Shown: in pieces, positions 43,400 to 54,920 of the stretch
Numbering within the stretch: the stretch's first letter is position 1
How the letters are laid out: each line of letters opens with the position of its first letter
Source of the DNA: Symsagittifera roscoffensis
Taxonomy: Eukaryota; Xenacoelomorpha; Acoela; Convolutidae
DNA: 64,000 nt
NCBI RefSeq assembly: GCF_963678635.1
Contig: NC_087069.1
Coordinates: 9,560,633 to 9,624,632, forward strand
Reading direction: 5' to 3'
Translations under genes and position numbers: made by a program
The notes under the pieces: model-generated
What the model was told of the DNA's origin: nothing
Databases searched by the model: none
What the model saw: the letters and a program-made list of their open reading frames with translations, nothing else

Positions 43400-46300
43400 T
43401 TAGCCTTGCTCAATGAAAGTTTTTGGCCTTGTTTAATGAAGGTTTTTGGCCTTGCTCAATGAACGTTTTCGGCCTGGATCAAAGAAGGTTTTTGACCTTG
43501 CTCAATGAAGCTTTTTAGCCTTGCTCAATGAAAGTTTTTGGCCTTGTCTAATGAAGGTTTTTGGCCTTGCTCAATGAAGGTTTTTGGCCTTGCTCAAAGA
43601 AGGTTTTTGACCTTGCTCAATGAAGGTTTTTAGCTTTGCTCAATGAAAGTTTTTGGCCTTGTTTAATGAAGGTTTTTGGCCTTGCTCAATGAAGCTTTTT
43701 GGCCTGGATCATTGAAGGTTTTTGTCCTTGCTCAATGAAGATTTTTGACCTTGCTCAATGAAGGTTTTTGGCCTTGCTCAATGAAAGTTTTTAGCCTTGC
43801 TCAATGAAAGTTTTTGGCCTTGTTTAAGGAAGGTTTTTGGACTTGCTCAATGAAGGTTTTTGCCCCTGCTCAAAGAAGGTTTTTGGCCTTGCTCAAAGAA
43901 AGTTTTTGGCCTTGCTCAAAGAAAGTTTTTGACCTTGCTCAATGAAGGTTTTTAGCCTTGCTCAATGAAAGTTTTTGGCCTTGTTTAATGAAGGTTTTTG
44001 GCCTTGCTCAATGAACGTTTTTGGCCTGGATCAATGAAGGTTTTTGTCCTTGCTCAATGAAGATTTTTGGCCTTGCTCAATGAAAGTTTTTGGCCTTGTT
44101 TAATGAAGGTTTTTGGCCTTGCTCAATGAACGTTTTCGGCCTGGATCAAAGAAGGTTTTTGACCTTGCTCAATGAAGCTTTTTAGCCTTGCTCAATGAAA
44201 GTTTTTGGCCTTGTTTAATGAAGGTTTTTGACCTTGCTCAATGAAGGTTTTTGGCCTTGCTCAAAGAAGGTTTTTGACCTTGCTCAATGAAGGTTTTTAG
44301 CTTTACTCAATGAAAGTTTTTGGCCTTGTCTAATGAAGGTTTTTGGCCTTGCTCAATGAAGGTTTTTGGCCTTGCTCAAAGAAGGTTTTTGACCTTGCTC
44401 AATGAAGGTTTTTAGCTTTGCTCAATGAAAGTTTTTGGCCTTGTTTAATGAAGGTTTTTGGCCTTGCTCAATGAAGCTTTTTGGCCTGGATCAATGAAGG
44501 TTTTTGTCCTTGCTCAATGAAGATTTTTGGCCTTGCTCAATGAAGGTTTTTGGCCTTGCTCAATGAAAGTTTTTAGCCTTGCTCAATGAAAGTTTTTGGC
44601 CTTGTTTAAGGAAGGTTTTTGGACTTGCTCAATGAAGGTTTTTGCCCCTGCTCAAAGAAGGTTTTTGGCCTTGCTCAAAGAAAGTTTTTGGCCTTGTTCA
44701 AAGAAGGTTTTTGACCTTGCTCAATGAAGGTTTTTAGCCTTGCTCAATGAAAATTTTTGGCCTTGTTTAATGAAGGTTTTTGGCCTTTCTCAATGAACGT
44801 TTTTGGCCTGGATCAATGAAGGTTTTTGTCCTTGCTCAATGAAGATTTTTGGCCTTGCTCAATGAAAGTTTTTGGCCTTGTTTAATGAAGGTTTTTGGCC
44901 TTGCTCAATGAACGTTTTCGGCCTGGATCAAAGAAGGTTTTTGACCTTGCTCAATGAAGCTTTTTAGCCTTGCTCAATGAAAGTTTTTGGCCTTGTTTAA
45001 TGAAGGTTTTTGACCTTGCTCAATGAAGGTTTTTGGCCTTGCTCAAAGAAGGTTTTTGACCTTGCTCAATGAAGGTTTTTAGCTTTGCTCAATGAAAGTT
45101 TTTGGCCTTGTTTAATGAAGGTTTTTGGCCTTGCTCAATGAAGGTTTTTGGGCTGGATCAATGAAGGTTTTTGTCCTTGCTCAATGAAGATTTTTGGCCT
45201 TGCTCAATGAAAGTTTTTGGCCTTGTTTAATGAAGGTTTTTGGCCTTGCTCAATGAACGTTTTCGGCCTGGATCAAAGAAGGTTTTTGACCTTGCTCAAT
45301 GAAGCTTTTTAGCCTTGCTCAATGAAAGTTTTTGGACTTGTTTAATGAAGGTTTTTGACCTTGCTCAATGAAGGTTTTTGGCCTTGCTCAAAGAAGGTTT
45401 TTGACCTTGCTCAATGAAGCTTTTTAGCCTTGCTCAATGAAAGTTTTTGGCCTTGTTTAATGAAGGTTTTTGACCTTGCTCAATGAAGGTTTTTGGCTTT
45501 GCTCAAAGAAGGTTTTTGACCTTGCTCAATGAAGGTTTTTAGCTTTACTCAATGAAAGTTTTTGGCCTTGTCTAATGAAAGTTTTTGGCCTTGCTCAATG
45601 AAGGTTTTTGGCCTTGCTCAAAGAAGGTTTTTGACCTTGCTCAATGAAGTTTTTTAGCTTTGCTCAATGAAAGTTTTTGGCCTTGTTTAATGAAGGTTTT
45701 TGGCCTTGCTCAATGAAGCTTTTTGGCCTGGATCAATGAAGGTTTTTGTCCTTGCTCAATGAAGATTTTTGGCCTTGCTCAATGAAGGTTTTTGGCCTTG
45801 CTCAATGAAAGTTTTTAGCCTTGCTCAATGAAAGTTTTTGGCCTTGTTTAAGGAAGGTTTTTGGACTTGCTCAATGAAGGTTTTTGCCCCTGCTCAAAGA
45901 AGGTTTTTGGCCTTGCTCAAAGAAAGTTTTTGGCCTTGTTCAAAGAAGGTTTTTGACCTTGCTCAATGAAGGTTTTTAGCCTTGCTCAATGAAAATTTTT
46001 GGCCTTGTTTAATGAAGGTTTTTGGCCTTGCTCAATGAACGTTTTTGGCCTGGATCAATGAAGGTTTTTGTCCTTGCTCAATGAAGATTTTTGGCCTTGC
46101 TCAATGAAAGTTTTTGGCCTTGTTTAATGAAGGTTTTTGGCCTTGCTCAATGAACGTTTTCGGCCTGGATCAAAGAAGGTTTTTGACCTTGCTCAATGAA
46201 GCTTTTTAGCCTTGCTCAATGAAAGTTTTTGGCCTTGTTTAATGAAGCTTTTTGACCTTGCTCAATGAAGGTTTTTGGCCTTGCTCAAAGAAGGTTTTTG

Positions 46301-46800
46301 ACCTTGCTCAATGAAGGTTTTTAGCTTTGCTCAATGAAAGTTTTTGGCCTTGTTTAATGAAGGTTTTTGGCCTTGCTCAATGAAGGTTTTTGGCCTGGAT
46401 CAATGAAGGTTTTTGTCCTTGCTCAATGAAGATTTTTGGCCTTGCTCAATGAAGGTTTTTGGCCTTGCTCAATGAAAGTTTTTAGCCTTGCTCAATGAAA
46501 GTTTTTGGCCTTGTTTAAGGAAGGTTTTTGGCCTTGCTCAATGAAGGTTTTTGCCCCTGCTCAAAGAAGGTTTTTGGCCTTGCTCAAAGAAAGTTTTTGG
46601 CCTTGCTCAAAGAAGGTTTTTGAACTTGCTCAATGAAGGTTTTTAGCCTTGCTCAATGAAAGATTTTGGCCTTGTTTAATGAAGGTTTTTGGCCTTGCTC
46701 AATGAACGTTTTTGGCCTGGATCAATGAAGGTTTTTGTCCTTGCTCAATGCAGATTTTTGGCCTTGCTCAATGAAGATTTTTGGCCTTGCTCAATGAAAG
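43400..46800. repeat. Higher-order repeats in exact multiples of 23 bp
   Basis: The rare variant GGCCTGGATCAAAG starts at 43471, 44138, 44920, 45265 and 46162. The gaps are 667, 782, 345 and 897, that is 29, 34, 15 and 39 monomers exactly. Flanking variants repeat with it, so blocks were duplicated by in-register exchange. Confidence 0.85.
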
Positions 46801-48300
46801 TTTTTAGCCTTGCTCAATGAAGGTTTCTGGCCTTGCTCAATGAAGGTTTTTGACCTTGCTCAATGAAGGTTTTTGGCCTTGCTCAGTGAAAGTTTTTGGC
46901 GTTGCTCAATGAAGGTTTTTGGCCTTGCTTAATGAAGGCTTTTGGCCTTGCTCAATTAAGGTTTTTGGCCTCGCTCAAAAAAGGTTTTTGGTCTTGCTCA
47001 ATCAAAGTTTTTGGCCTTGCTCAATGAAGTTTTTTGGCCTTGCTCAATGAAGGTTTTTGGCCTTGCTCAATGAAGGTTTTTGGCCTTGCTCAATGAAAGT
47101 TTTTGGCCTTGCTCAAAGAAAGTTTTTGACCTTGCTCAATGAAGTTTTTTGGCCTTGCTCAATGAAGGTTTTTGGCCTTGCTCAAGGAAGGTTTTTGGCC
47201 TTGCTCAATGAAGATTTTTGGCCTTGCTCAATGAAGATTTTTGGCCTTGCTCAATGAAGGTTTTTAGCCTTGCTCAATGAAAGTTTTTGGCCTTGCTCAA
47301 TGAAGGTTTTTGGCCTTGCCTAATGAGGGTTTTTGGCCTTGCTGAATGAAGGTTTTTGGCCTTGCTCAATGAAGGTTTTTGGCCTTGCTGAATGAAGGTT
47401 TTTGGCCTTGCTCAATGAAGGTTTTTGGCTTTGCTCAATGAAGGTTTTTGGCCTTGCTCAATGAAGGTTTTTGGCCTTGCTGAATGAAAGTTTTTAGCCT
47501 TGCTCAATGAAGGTTTCTGGCCTTGCTCAATGAAGGTTTTTGACCTTGCTCAATGAAGGTTTTTGGCCTTGCTCAGTGAAAGTTTTTGGCCTTGCTCAAT
47601 GAAGGTTTTTGGCCTTGCTCAATGAAGGCTTTTGGCCTTGCTCAATTAAGGTTTTTGGCCTCGCTCAAAAAAGGTTTTTGGTCTTGCTCAATCAAAGTTT
47701 TTGGCCTTGCTCAATGAAGTTTTTTGGCCTTGCTCAATGAAGGTTTTTGGCCTTGCTCAATGAAGGTTTTTGGCCTTGCTCAATGAAAGTTTTTGGCCTT
47801 GCTCAAAGAAAGTTTTTGACCTTGCTCAATGAAGTTTTTTGGCCTTGCTCAATGAAGGTTTTTGGCCTTGCTCAATGAAGGTTTTTGGCCTTGCTCAATG
47901 AAGATTTTTGGCCTTGCTCAATGAAGATTTTTGGCCTTGCTCAATGAAGGTTTTTAGCCTTGCTCAATGAAAGTTTTTGGCCTTGCTCAATGAAGGTTTT
48001 TGGACTTGCCTAATGAGGGTTTTTGGCCTTGCTGAATGAAGGTTTTTGGCCTTGCTCAATGAAGGTTTTTGGCCTTGCTGAATGAAGGTTTTTGGCCTTG
48101 CTCAATGAAGGTTTTTAGCCTTGCTCAATGAAGGTTTTTGGCCTTGCTCAATGAAGGTTTTTGACCTTGCTCAAGGAAGGTTTTTGGCCTTGCTCAGTGA
48201 AGGTTTATGGCCTTGCTCAATGAAGGTTTTTGGACTTGCTCAATGTAGGTTTTTGGCCTTGCTCAATTAAGTTTTTTGGCCTCGCTCAAAAAAGGTTTTT
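46800..48300. repeat. 690-bp higher-order repeat (30 monomers), two copies
   Basis: GGCCTCGCTCAAAA followed by GGTCTTGCTCAATC recurs at 46968 and 47658, 690 bases apart. The neighbouring variants, including AATGAGGG and GGTTTCTGG units, keep the same order. Confidence 0.8.
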
Positions 48301-49489
48301 GGTCTTGCTCAATCAAGGTTTTTGGCTTTGCTCAATGAAGTTTTTTGGCCTTGCTCAATGAAGGTTTTTGGCCTTGCTCAATGAAGGTTTTTGGCCTTGC
48401 TCAATGAAGGTTTTTGGCCTTGCTCAATGAAAGTTTTTGGCCTTGCTCAAAGAAGGTTTCTGGCCTTGTTTAATGAAGGTTTTTGGCCTTGCTCAATGAA
48501 GGTTTTTGGCCTGGATCAATGAAAGTTTTTGTCTTTGCTCAATGAAGATTTTTGGCCTTGCTCAATGAAGGTTTTTGGCCTTGCTCAATGAAAGTTTTTG
48601 GCCTTGCTCAACGAAGGTTTTTCACCTTGCTCAATGAAGGTTTTTAGCCTTGCTCAATGAAAGTTTTTGGCCTTGTTTAAGGAAGGTTTTTGGCCTTGCT
48701 CAATGAAGGTTTTTGCCCCTGCTCAAAGAAGGTTTTTGGCCTTGCTCAAAGAAAGTTTTTGGCCTTGCTCAAAGAAGGTTTTTGACCTTGCTCAATGAAG
48801 GTTTTTGGCCTTGTTTAATGAAGGTTTTTGGCCTTGCTCAATGAACGTTTTTGGCCTGGATCAATGAAGGTTTTTGTCCTTGCTCAATGAAGATTTTTGG
48901 CCTTGTTTAATGAAGGTTTTTGGCCTTGCTCAATGAAAGTTTTTGGCCTTGTTTAATGAAGGTTTTTGGCCTTGCTCAATGAACGTTTTTGGCCTGGATC
49001 AATGAAGGTTTTTGTCCTTGCTCAATGAAGATTTTTGGCCTTGCTCAATGAAGCTTTTGGCCTTGCTCAATGAAGGTTTTTAGCCTTGCTCAATGAAGGC
49101 TTTTGGCCTTGCTCAATGAAGGTTTTTGACCTTGCTCAATGAAGGTTTTTAGCCTTGCTCAGTGAAGGTTTTTGGCCTTGCTCAATGAAGGTTTTTGGCC
49201 TTGCTCAATGAAGGTTTTTGGCCTTGCTCAATTAAGGTTTTTGGCCTCGCTCAAAAAAGGTTTTTGGTCTTGCTCAATCAAGGTTTTTGGCCTTGCTCAA
49301 TGAAGTTTTTTGGCCTTGCTCAATGAAGGTTTTTGGCCTTGCTCAATGAAAGTTTTTGGCCTTGCTCAAGGAAAGTTTTTGGCCTTGCTCAAAGAAGGTT
49401 TTTGACCTTGCTCAATGAAGGTTTTTGGCCTTGCCCAATGAAGGTTTTTGGCCTTGCTCAATGAAGGTTTTTGGCCTTGCTCAATGAAG

Positions 49490-52400
49490 ATTTTTGTCTT
49501 TGCTCAATGAAGATTTTTGGCCTTGCTCAAAGAAGGTTTTTGGCCTTGCTCAATAAAGGTTTTTGGCCTTGCTCAATGAAGGTTTTTGACCTTGCTCAAT
49601 GAAGGTTTTTGGCCTTGCTCAGTGAAGGTTTTTGGCCTTGCTCAATGAAGGTTTTTGGCCTTGCTCAATGAAGGTTTTGGCCTTGCTCAATTAAGGTTTT
49701 TGGCCTCGCTCAAAAAAGGTTTTTGGTCTTGCTCAATCAAGGTTTTTGGCCTTGCTCAATGAAGTTTTTTGGCCTTGCTCAATGAAGGTTTTTGGCCTTG
49801 CTCAATGAAAGTTTTTGGCCCTGCTCAAGGAAAGTTTTTGGCCTTGCTCAATGAAAGTTTTTGGCCTTGCTCAAGGAAGGTTTCTGGCCTTGTTTAATGA
49901 AGGTTTTTGGCCTTGCTCAATGAAGGTTTTTGGCCTGGATCAATGAAGGTTTTTGTCTTTGCTCAATGAAGATTTTTGGCCTTGCTCAAAGAAGGTTTCT
50001 GACCTTGCTCAATGAAGATTTTTAGCCTTGCTCAATGAAAGTTTTTGGCCTTGCTCAATGAAGGTTTTTGGCCTTGCTCAGTGAAGGTTTTTGGCCTTGC
50101 TCAATGAAGGTTTTTGGCCTTTTCAATGAAGGTTTTTGGCCTTGCTCAATGAAAGTTTTTGGCCTTGTTTAAGGAAGGCTTTTGGCCTTGCTCAATGAAG
50201 GTTTTTGCCCCTGCTCAAAGAAGGTTTTTGGCCTTGCTCAAAGAACGTTTTTGGCCTTGCTCAAAGAAGGTTTTTGACCTTGCTCAATGAAGGTTTTTAG
50301 CCTTGCTCAAGGAAAGTTTTTGGCCTTGTTTAATGAAGGTTTTTGGCCTTGCTCAATGAACGATTTGGCCTGGATCAATGAAGGTTTTTGTCCTTGCTCA
50401 ATGAAGATTTTTGGCCTTGCTCAATGAAGCTTTTGGCCTTGCTCAATGAAGGTTTTTAGCCTTGCTCAATGAAGGTTTTTGGCCTTGCTCAATGAAGGTT
50501 TTTGGCCTTGCTCAATGAAGGTTTTTGGCCTTGCTCAGTGAAGGTTTTTGGCCTTGCTCAGTGAAGGTTTTTGGCCTTGCTCAATGAAGGTTTTTGGCCT
50601 TTTCAATGAAGGTTTTTGGCCTTGCTCAATGAAAGTTTTTGGCCTTGTTTAAGGAAGGTTTTTGGCCTTGCTCAATGAAGGTTTTTGCCCCTGCTCAAAG
50701 AAGGTTTTTGGCCTTGCTCAAAGAAAGTTTTTGGCCTTGATCAAAGAAGGTTTTTGACCTTGCTCAATGAAGGTTTTTAGCCTTGCTCAATGAAAGTTTT
50801 TGGCCTTGTTTAATGAAGGTTTTTGGCCTTGCTCAATGAACGATTTGGCCTGGATCAATGAAGGTTTTTTTCCTTGCTCAATGAAGATTTTTGGCCTTGC
50901 TCAATGAAGCTTTTGGCCTTGCTCAATGAAGGTTTTTAGCCTTGCTCAATGAAGGTTTTTGGCCTTGCTCAATGAAGGTTTTTGGCCTTGCTCAATGAAG
51001 GTTTTTGGCCTTGCTCAGTGAAGGTTTTTGGCCTTGCTCAATGAAGGTTTTTGGTCTTGCTCAATCAAGGTTTTTGGCCTTGCTCAATGAAGTTTTTTGG
51101 CCTTGCTCAATGAAGGTTTTTGGCCTTGCTCAATGAAGGTTTTTGGCATTGCTCAAGGAAAGTTTTTGGCCTTGCTCAAAGAAGGTTTTTGACCTTGCTC
51201 ATTGAAGGTTTTTGGCCTTGCTCAATGAAGGTTTTTGGCCTTGGTCAATGAAGGTTTTTGGCCTTGCTCAATGAAGATTTTTGGCCTTGCTCAATGAAGA
51301 TTTTTGGCCTTGCTCAAAGAAGGTTTTTGACCTTGCTCAATGAAGATTTTTAGCCTTGCTCAATGAAAGTTTTTGGCCTTGCTCAAAGAAGGTTTTTGAC
51401 CTTGCTCAATGAAGGTTTTTGGCCTTGCTCAATGAAGGTTTTTGGCCTTGCTCAATGAAGGTTTTTGGCCTTGCTCAATGAAGATTTTTGTCTTTGCTCA
51501 ATGAAGATTTTTGGCCTTGCTCAAAGAAGGTTTTTGGCCTTGCTCAATAAAGGTTTTTGGCCTTGCTCAATGAAGGTTTTTGACCTTGCTCAATGAAGGT
51601 TTTTGGCCTTGCTCAGTGAAGGTTTTTGGCCTTGCTCAATGAAGGTTTTTGGCCTTGCTCAATGAAGGTTTTGGCCTTGCTCAATTAAGGTTTTTGGCCT
51701 CGCTCAAAAAAGGTTTTTGGTCTTGCTCAATCAAGGTTTTTGGCCTTGCTCAATGAAGTTTTTTGGCCTTGCTCAATGAAGGTTTTTGGCCTTGCTCAAT
51801 GAAAGTTTTTGGCCCTGCTCAAGGAAAGTTTTTGGCCTTGCTCAATGAAAGTTTTTGGCCTTGCTCAAGGAAAATTTCTGGCCTTGTTTAATGAAGGTTT
51901 TTGGCCTTGCTCAATGAAGGTTTTTGGCCTGGATCAATGAAGGTTTTTGTCTTTGCTCAATGAAGATTTTTGGCCTTGCTCAAAGAAGGTTTCTGACCTT
52001 GCTCAATGAAGATTTTTAGCCTTGCTCAATGAAAGTTTTTGGCCTTGCTCAATGAAGGTTTTTGGCCTTGCTCAGTGAAGGTTTTTGGCCTTGCTCAATG
52101 AAGGTTTTTGGCCTTTTCAATGAAGGTTTTTGGCCTTGCTCAATGAAAGTTTTTGGCCTTGTTTAAGGAAGGCTTTTGGCCTTGCTCAATGAAGGTTTTT
52201 GCCCCTGCTCAAAGAAGGTTTTTGGCCTTGCTCAAAGAACGTTTTTGGCCTTGCTCAAAGAAGGTTTTTGACCTTGCTCAATGAAGGTTTTTAGCCTTGC
52301 TCAATGAAAGTTTTTGGCCTTGTTTAATGAAGGTTTTTGGCCTTGCTCAATGAACGATTTGGCCTGGATCAATGAAGGTTTTTGTCCTTGCTCAATGAAG

Positions 52401-53410
52401 ATTTTTGGCCTTGCTCAATGAAGCTTTTGGCCTTGCTCAATGAAGGTTTTTAGCCTTGCTCAATGAAGGTTTTTGGCCTTGCTCAATGAAGGTTTTTGGC
52501 CTTGCTCAATGAAGGTTTTTGGCCTTGCTCAGTGAAGGTTTTTGGCCTTGCTCAGTGAAGGTTTTTGGCCTTGCTCAATGAAGGTTTTTGGCCTTTTCAA
52601 TGAAGGTTTTTGGCCTTGCTCAATGAAAGTTTTTGGCCTTGTTTAAGGAAGGTTTTTGGCCTTGCTCAATGAAGGTTTTTGCCCCTGCTCAAAGAAGGTT
52701 TTTGGCCTTGCTCAAAGAAAGTTTTTGGCCTTGATCAAAGAAGGTTTTTGACCTTGCTCAATGAAGGTTTTTAGCCTTGCTCAATGAAAGTTTTTGGCCT
52801 TGTTTAATGAAGGTTTTTGGCCTTGCTCAATGAACGATTTGGCCTGGATCAATGAAGGTTTTTGTCCTTGCTCAATGAAGATTTTTGGCCTTGCTCAATG
52901 AAGCTTTTGGCCTTGCTCAATGAAGGTTTTTAGCCTTGCTCAATGAAGGTTTTTGGCCTTGCTCAATGAAGGTTTTTGGCCTTGCTCAATGAAGGTTTTT
53001 GGCCTTGCTCAGTGAAGGTTTTTGGCCTTGCTCAATGAAGGTTTTTGGTCTTGCTCAATCAAGGTTTTTGGCCTTGCTCAGTGAAGGTTTTTGGCCTTGC
53101 TCAATGAAGGTTTTTGGTCTTGCTCAATCAAGGTTTTTGGCCTTGCTCAATGAAGTTTTTTGGCCTTGCTCAATGAAGGTTTTTGGCCTTGCTCAATGAA
53201 GGTTTTTGGCATTGCTCAAGGAAAGTTTTTGGCCTTGCTCAAAGAAGGTTTTTGACCTTGCTCATTGAAGGTTTTTGGCCTTGCTCAATGAAGGTTTTTG
53301 GCCTTGGTCAATGAAGGTTTTTGGCCTTGCTCAATGAAGATTTTTGGCCTTGCTCAATGAAGATTTTTGGCCTTGCTCAAAGAAGGTTTTTGACCTTGCT
53401 CAATGAAGAT
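49490..53410. repeat. 1994-bp higher-order repeat, two near-identical copies
   Basis: A truncated monomer GGCCTTTTCAATG occurs at about 50117, 50597, 52111 and 52591. The first to third and the second to fourth are both 1994 bases apart, and within each copy the pair is 480 bases apart. The second copy contains an extra 69 bases (three monomers) near 53041-53110. Confidence 0.85.
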
Positions 53411-54920
53411 TTTTAGCCTTGCTCAATGAAAGTTTTTGGCCTTGCTCAATGAAGGTTTTTGGCCTTGCTCAGTGAAGGTTTTTGGCCTTGCTCAATTAAG
53501 GTTTTTGGCCTCGCTCAAAAAAGGTTTTTGGTCTTGCTCAATCAAGGTTTTTGGCCTTGCTCAATGAAGTTTTTTGACCTTGCTCAATGAAGGTTTTTTG
53601 GCCTTGCTCAATGAAGGTTTTTGGCCTTGCTCAATAAAAGTTTTTGGCCTTGCTCAAAGAAGGTTTTTGACCTTGCTCAATGAAGGTTTTTGGCCTTGCT
53701 CAATGAAGGTTTTTGGCCTTGCTCAATCAAGGTTTTTGGCCTTGCTCAATGAAGATTTTTGGCCTTGCTCAATGAAGATTTTTGGCCTTGCTCAAAGAAG
53801 GTTTTTGACCTTGCTCAATGAAGGTTTTTAGCCTTGCTCAATGAAAGTTTTTGGCCTTGCTCAATGAAGGTTTTTGGCCTTGCCTAATGAGGGTTTTTGG
53901 CCTTGCTCAATGAAGGTTTTTGGCCTTGCTCAATGAAGGTTTTTGGCCTTGCTCAATGAAGGTTTTTGGCCTTGCTCAATGAAGGTTTTTAGCCTTGCTC
54001 AATGAAGTTTTTTGGCCTTGCTCAATGAAGATTTTTGGCCTTGCTCAATGAAGGTTTTTGGCATTGCTCAAGGAAAGTTTTTGGCCTTGCTCAAAGAAGG
54101 TTTTTGACCTTGCTCATTGAAGGTTTTTGGCCTTGCTCAATGAAGGTTTTTGGCCTTGGTCAATGAAGGTTTTTGGCCTTGCTCAATGAAGATTTTTGGC
54201 CTTGCTCAATGAAGATTTTTGGCCTTGCTCAAAGAAGGTTTTTGACCTTGCTCAATGAAAATTTTTAGCCTTGCTCAATGAAAGTTTTTGGCCTTGCTCA
54301 ATGAAGGTTTTTGGCCTTGCTCAGTGAAGGTTTTTGGCCTTGCTCAATTAAGGTTTTTGGCCTCGCTCAAAAAAGGTTTTTGGTCTTGCTCAATCAAGGT
54401 TTTTGGCCTTGCTCAATGAAGTTTTTTGGCCTTGCTCAATGAAGGTTTTTTGGCCTTGCTCAATGAAGGTTTTTGGCCTTGCTCAATGAAAGTTTTTGGC
54501 CTTGCTCAAAGAAGGTTTTTGACCTTGCTCAATGAAGGTTTTTGGCCTTGCTCAATGAAGGTTTTTGGCCTTGCTCAATCAAGGTTTTTGGCCTTGCTCA
54601 ATGAAGATTTTTGGCCTTGCTCAATGAAGATTTTTGGCCTTGCTCAAAGAAGGTTTTTGACCTTGCTCAATGAAGGTTTTTAGCCTTGCTCAATGAAAGT
54701 TTTTGGCCTTGCTCAATGAAGGTTTTTGGTCTTGCCTAATGAGGGTTTTTGGCCTTGCTCAATGAAGGTTTTTGGCCTTGCTCAATGAAGGTTTTTGGCC
54801 TTGCTCAATGAAGGTTTTTGGCCTTGCTCAATGAAGGTTTTTGGCCTTGCTCAATGAAGGTTTTTGGCCTTGCTCAATGAAGGTTTTTGACCTTGCTCAA
54901 TGAAGGTTTTTGGCCTTGCT
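53205..54920. repeat. 852-bp higher-order repeat, two copies
   Basis: GGCATTGCTCAAGG recurs at 53209 and 54061, 852 bases apart (37 monomers plus one base). The long chance frames at 53574 and 54426 are also 852 apart, as expected. Confidence 0.8.
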
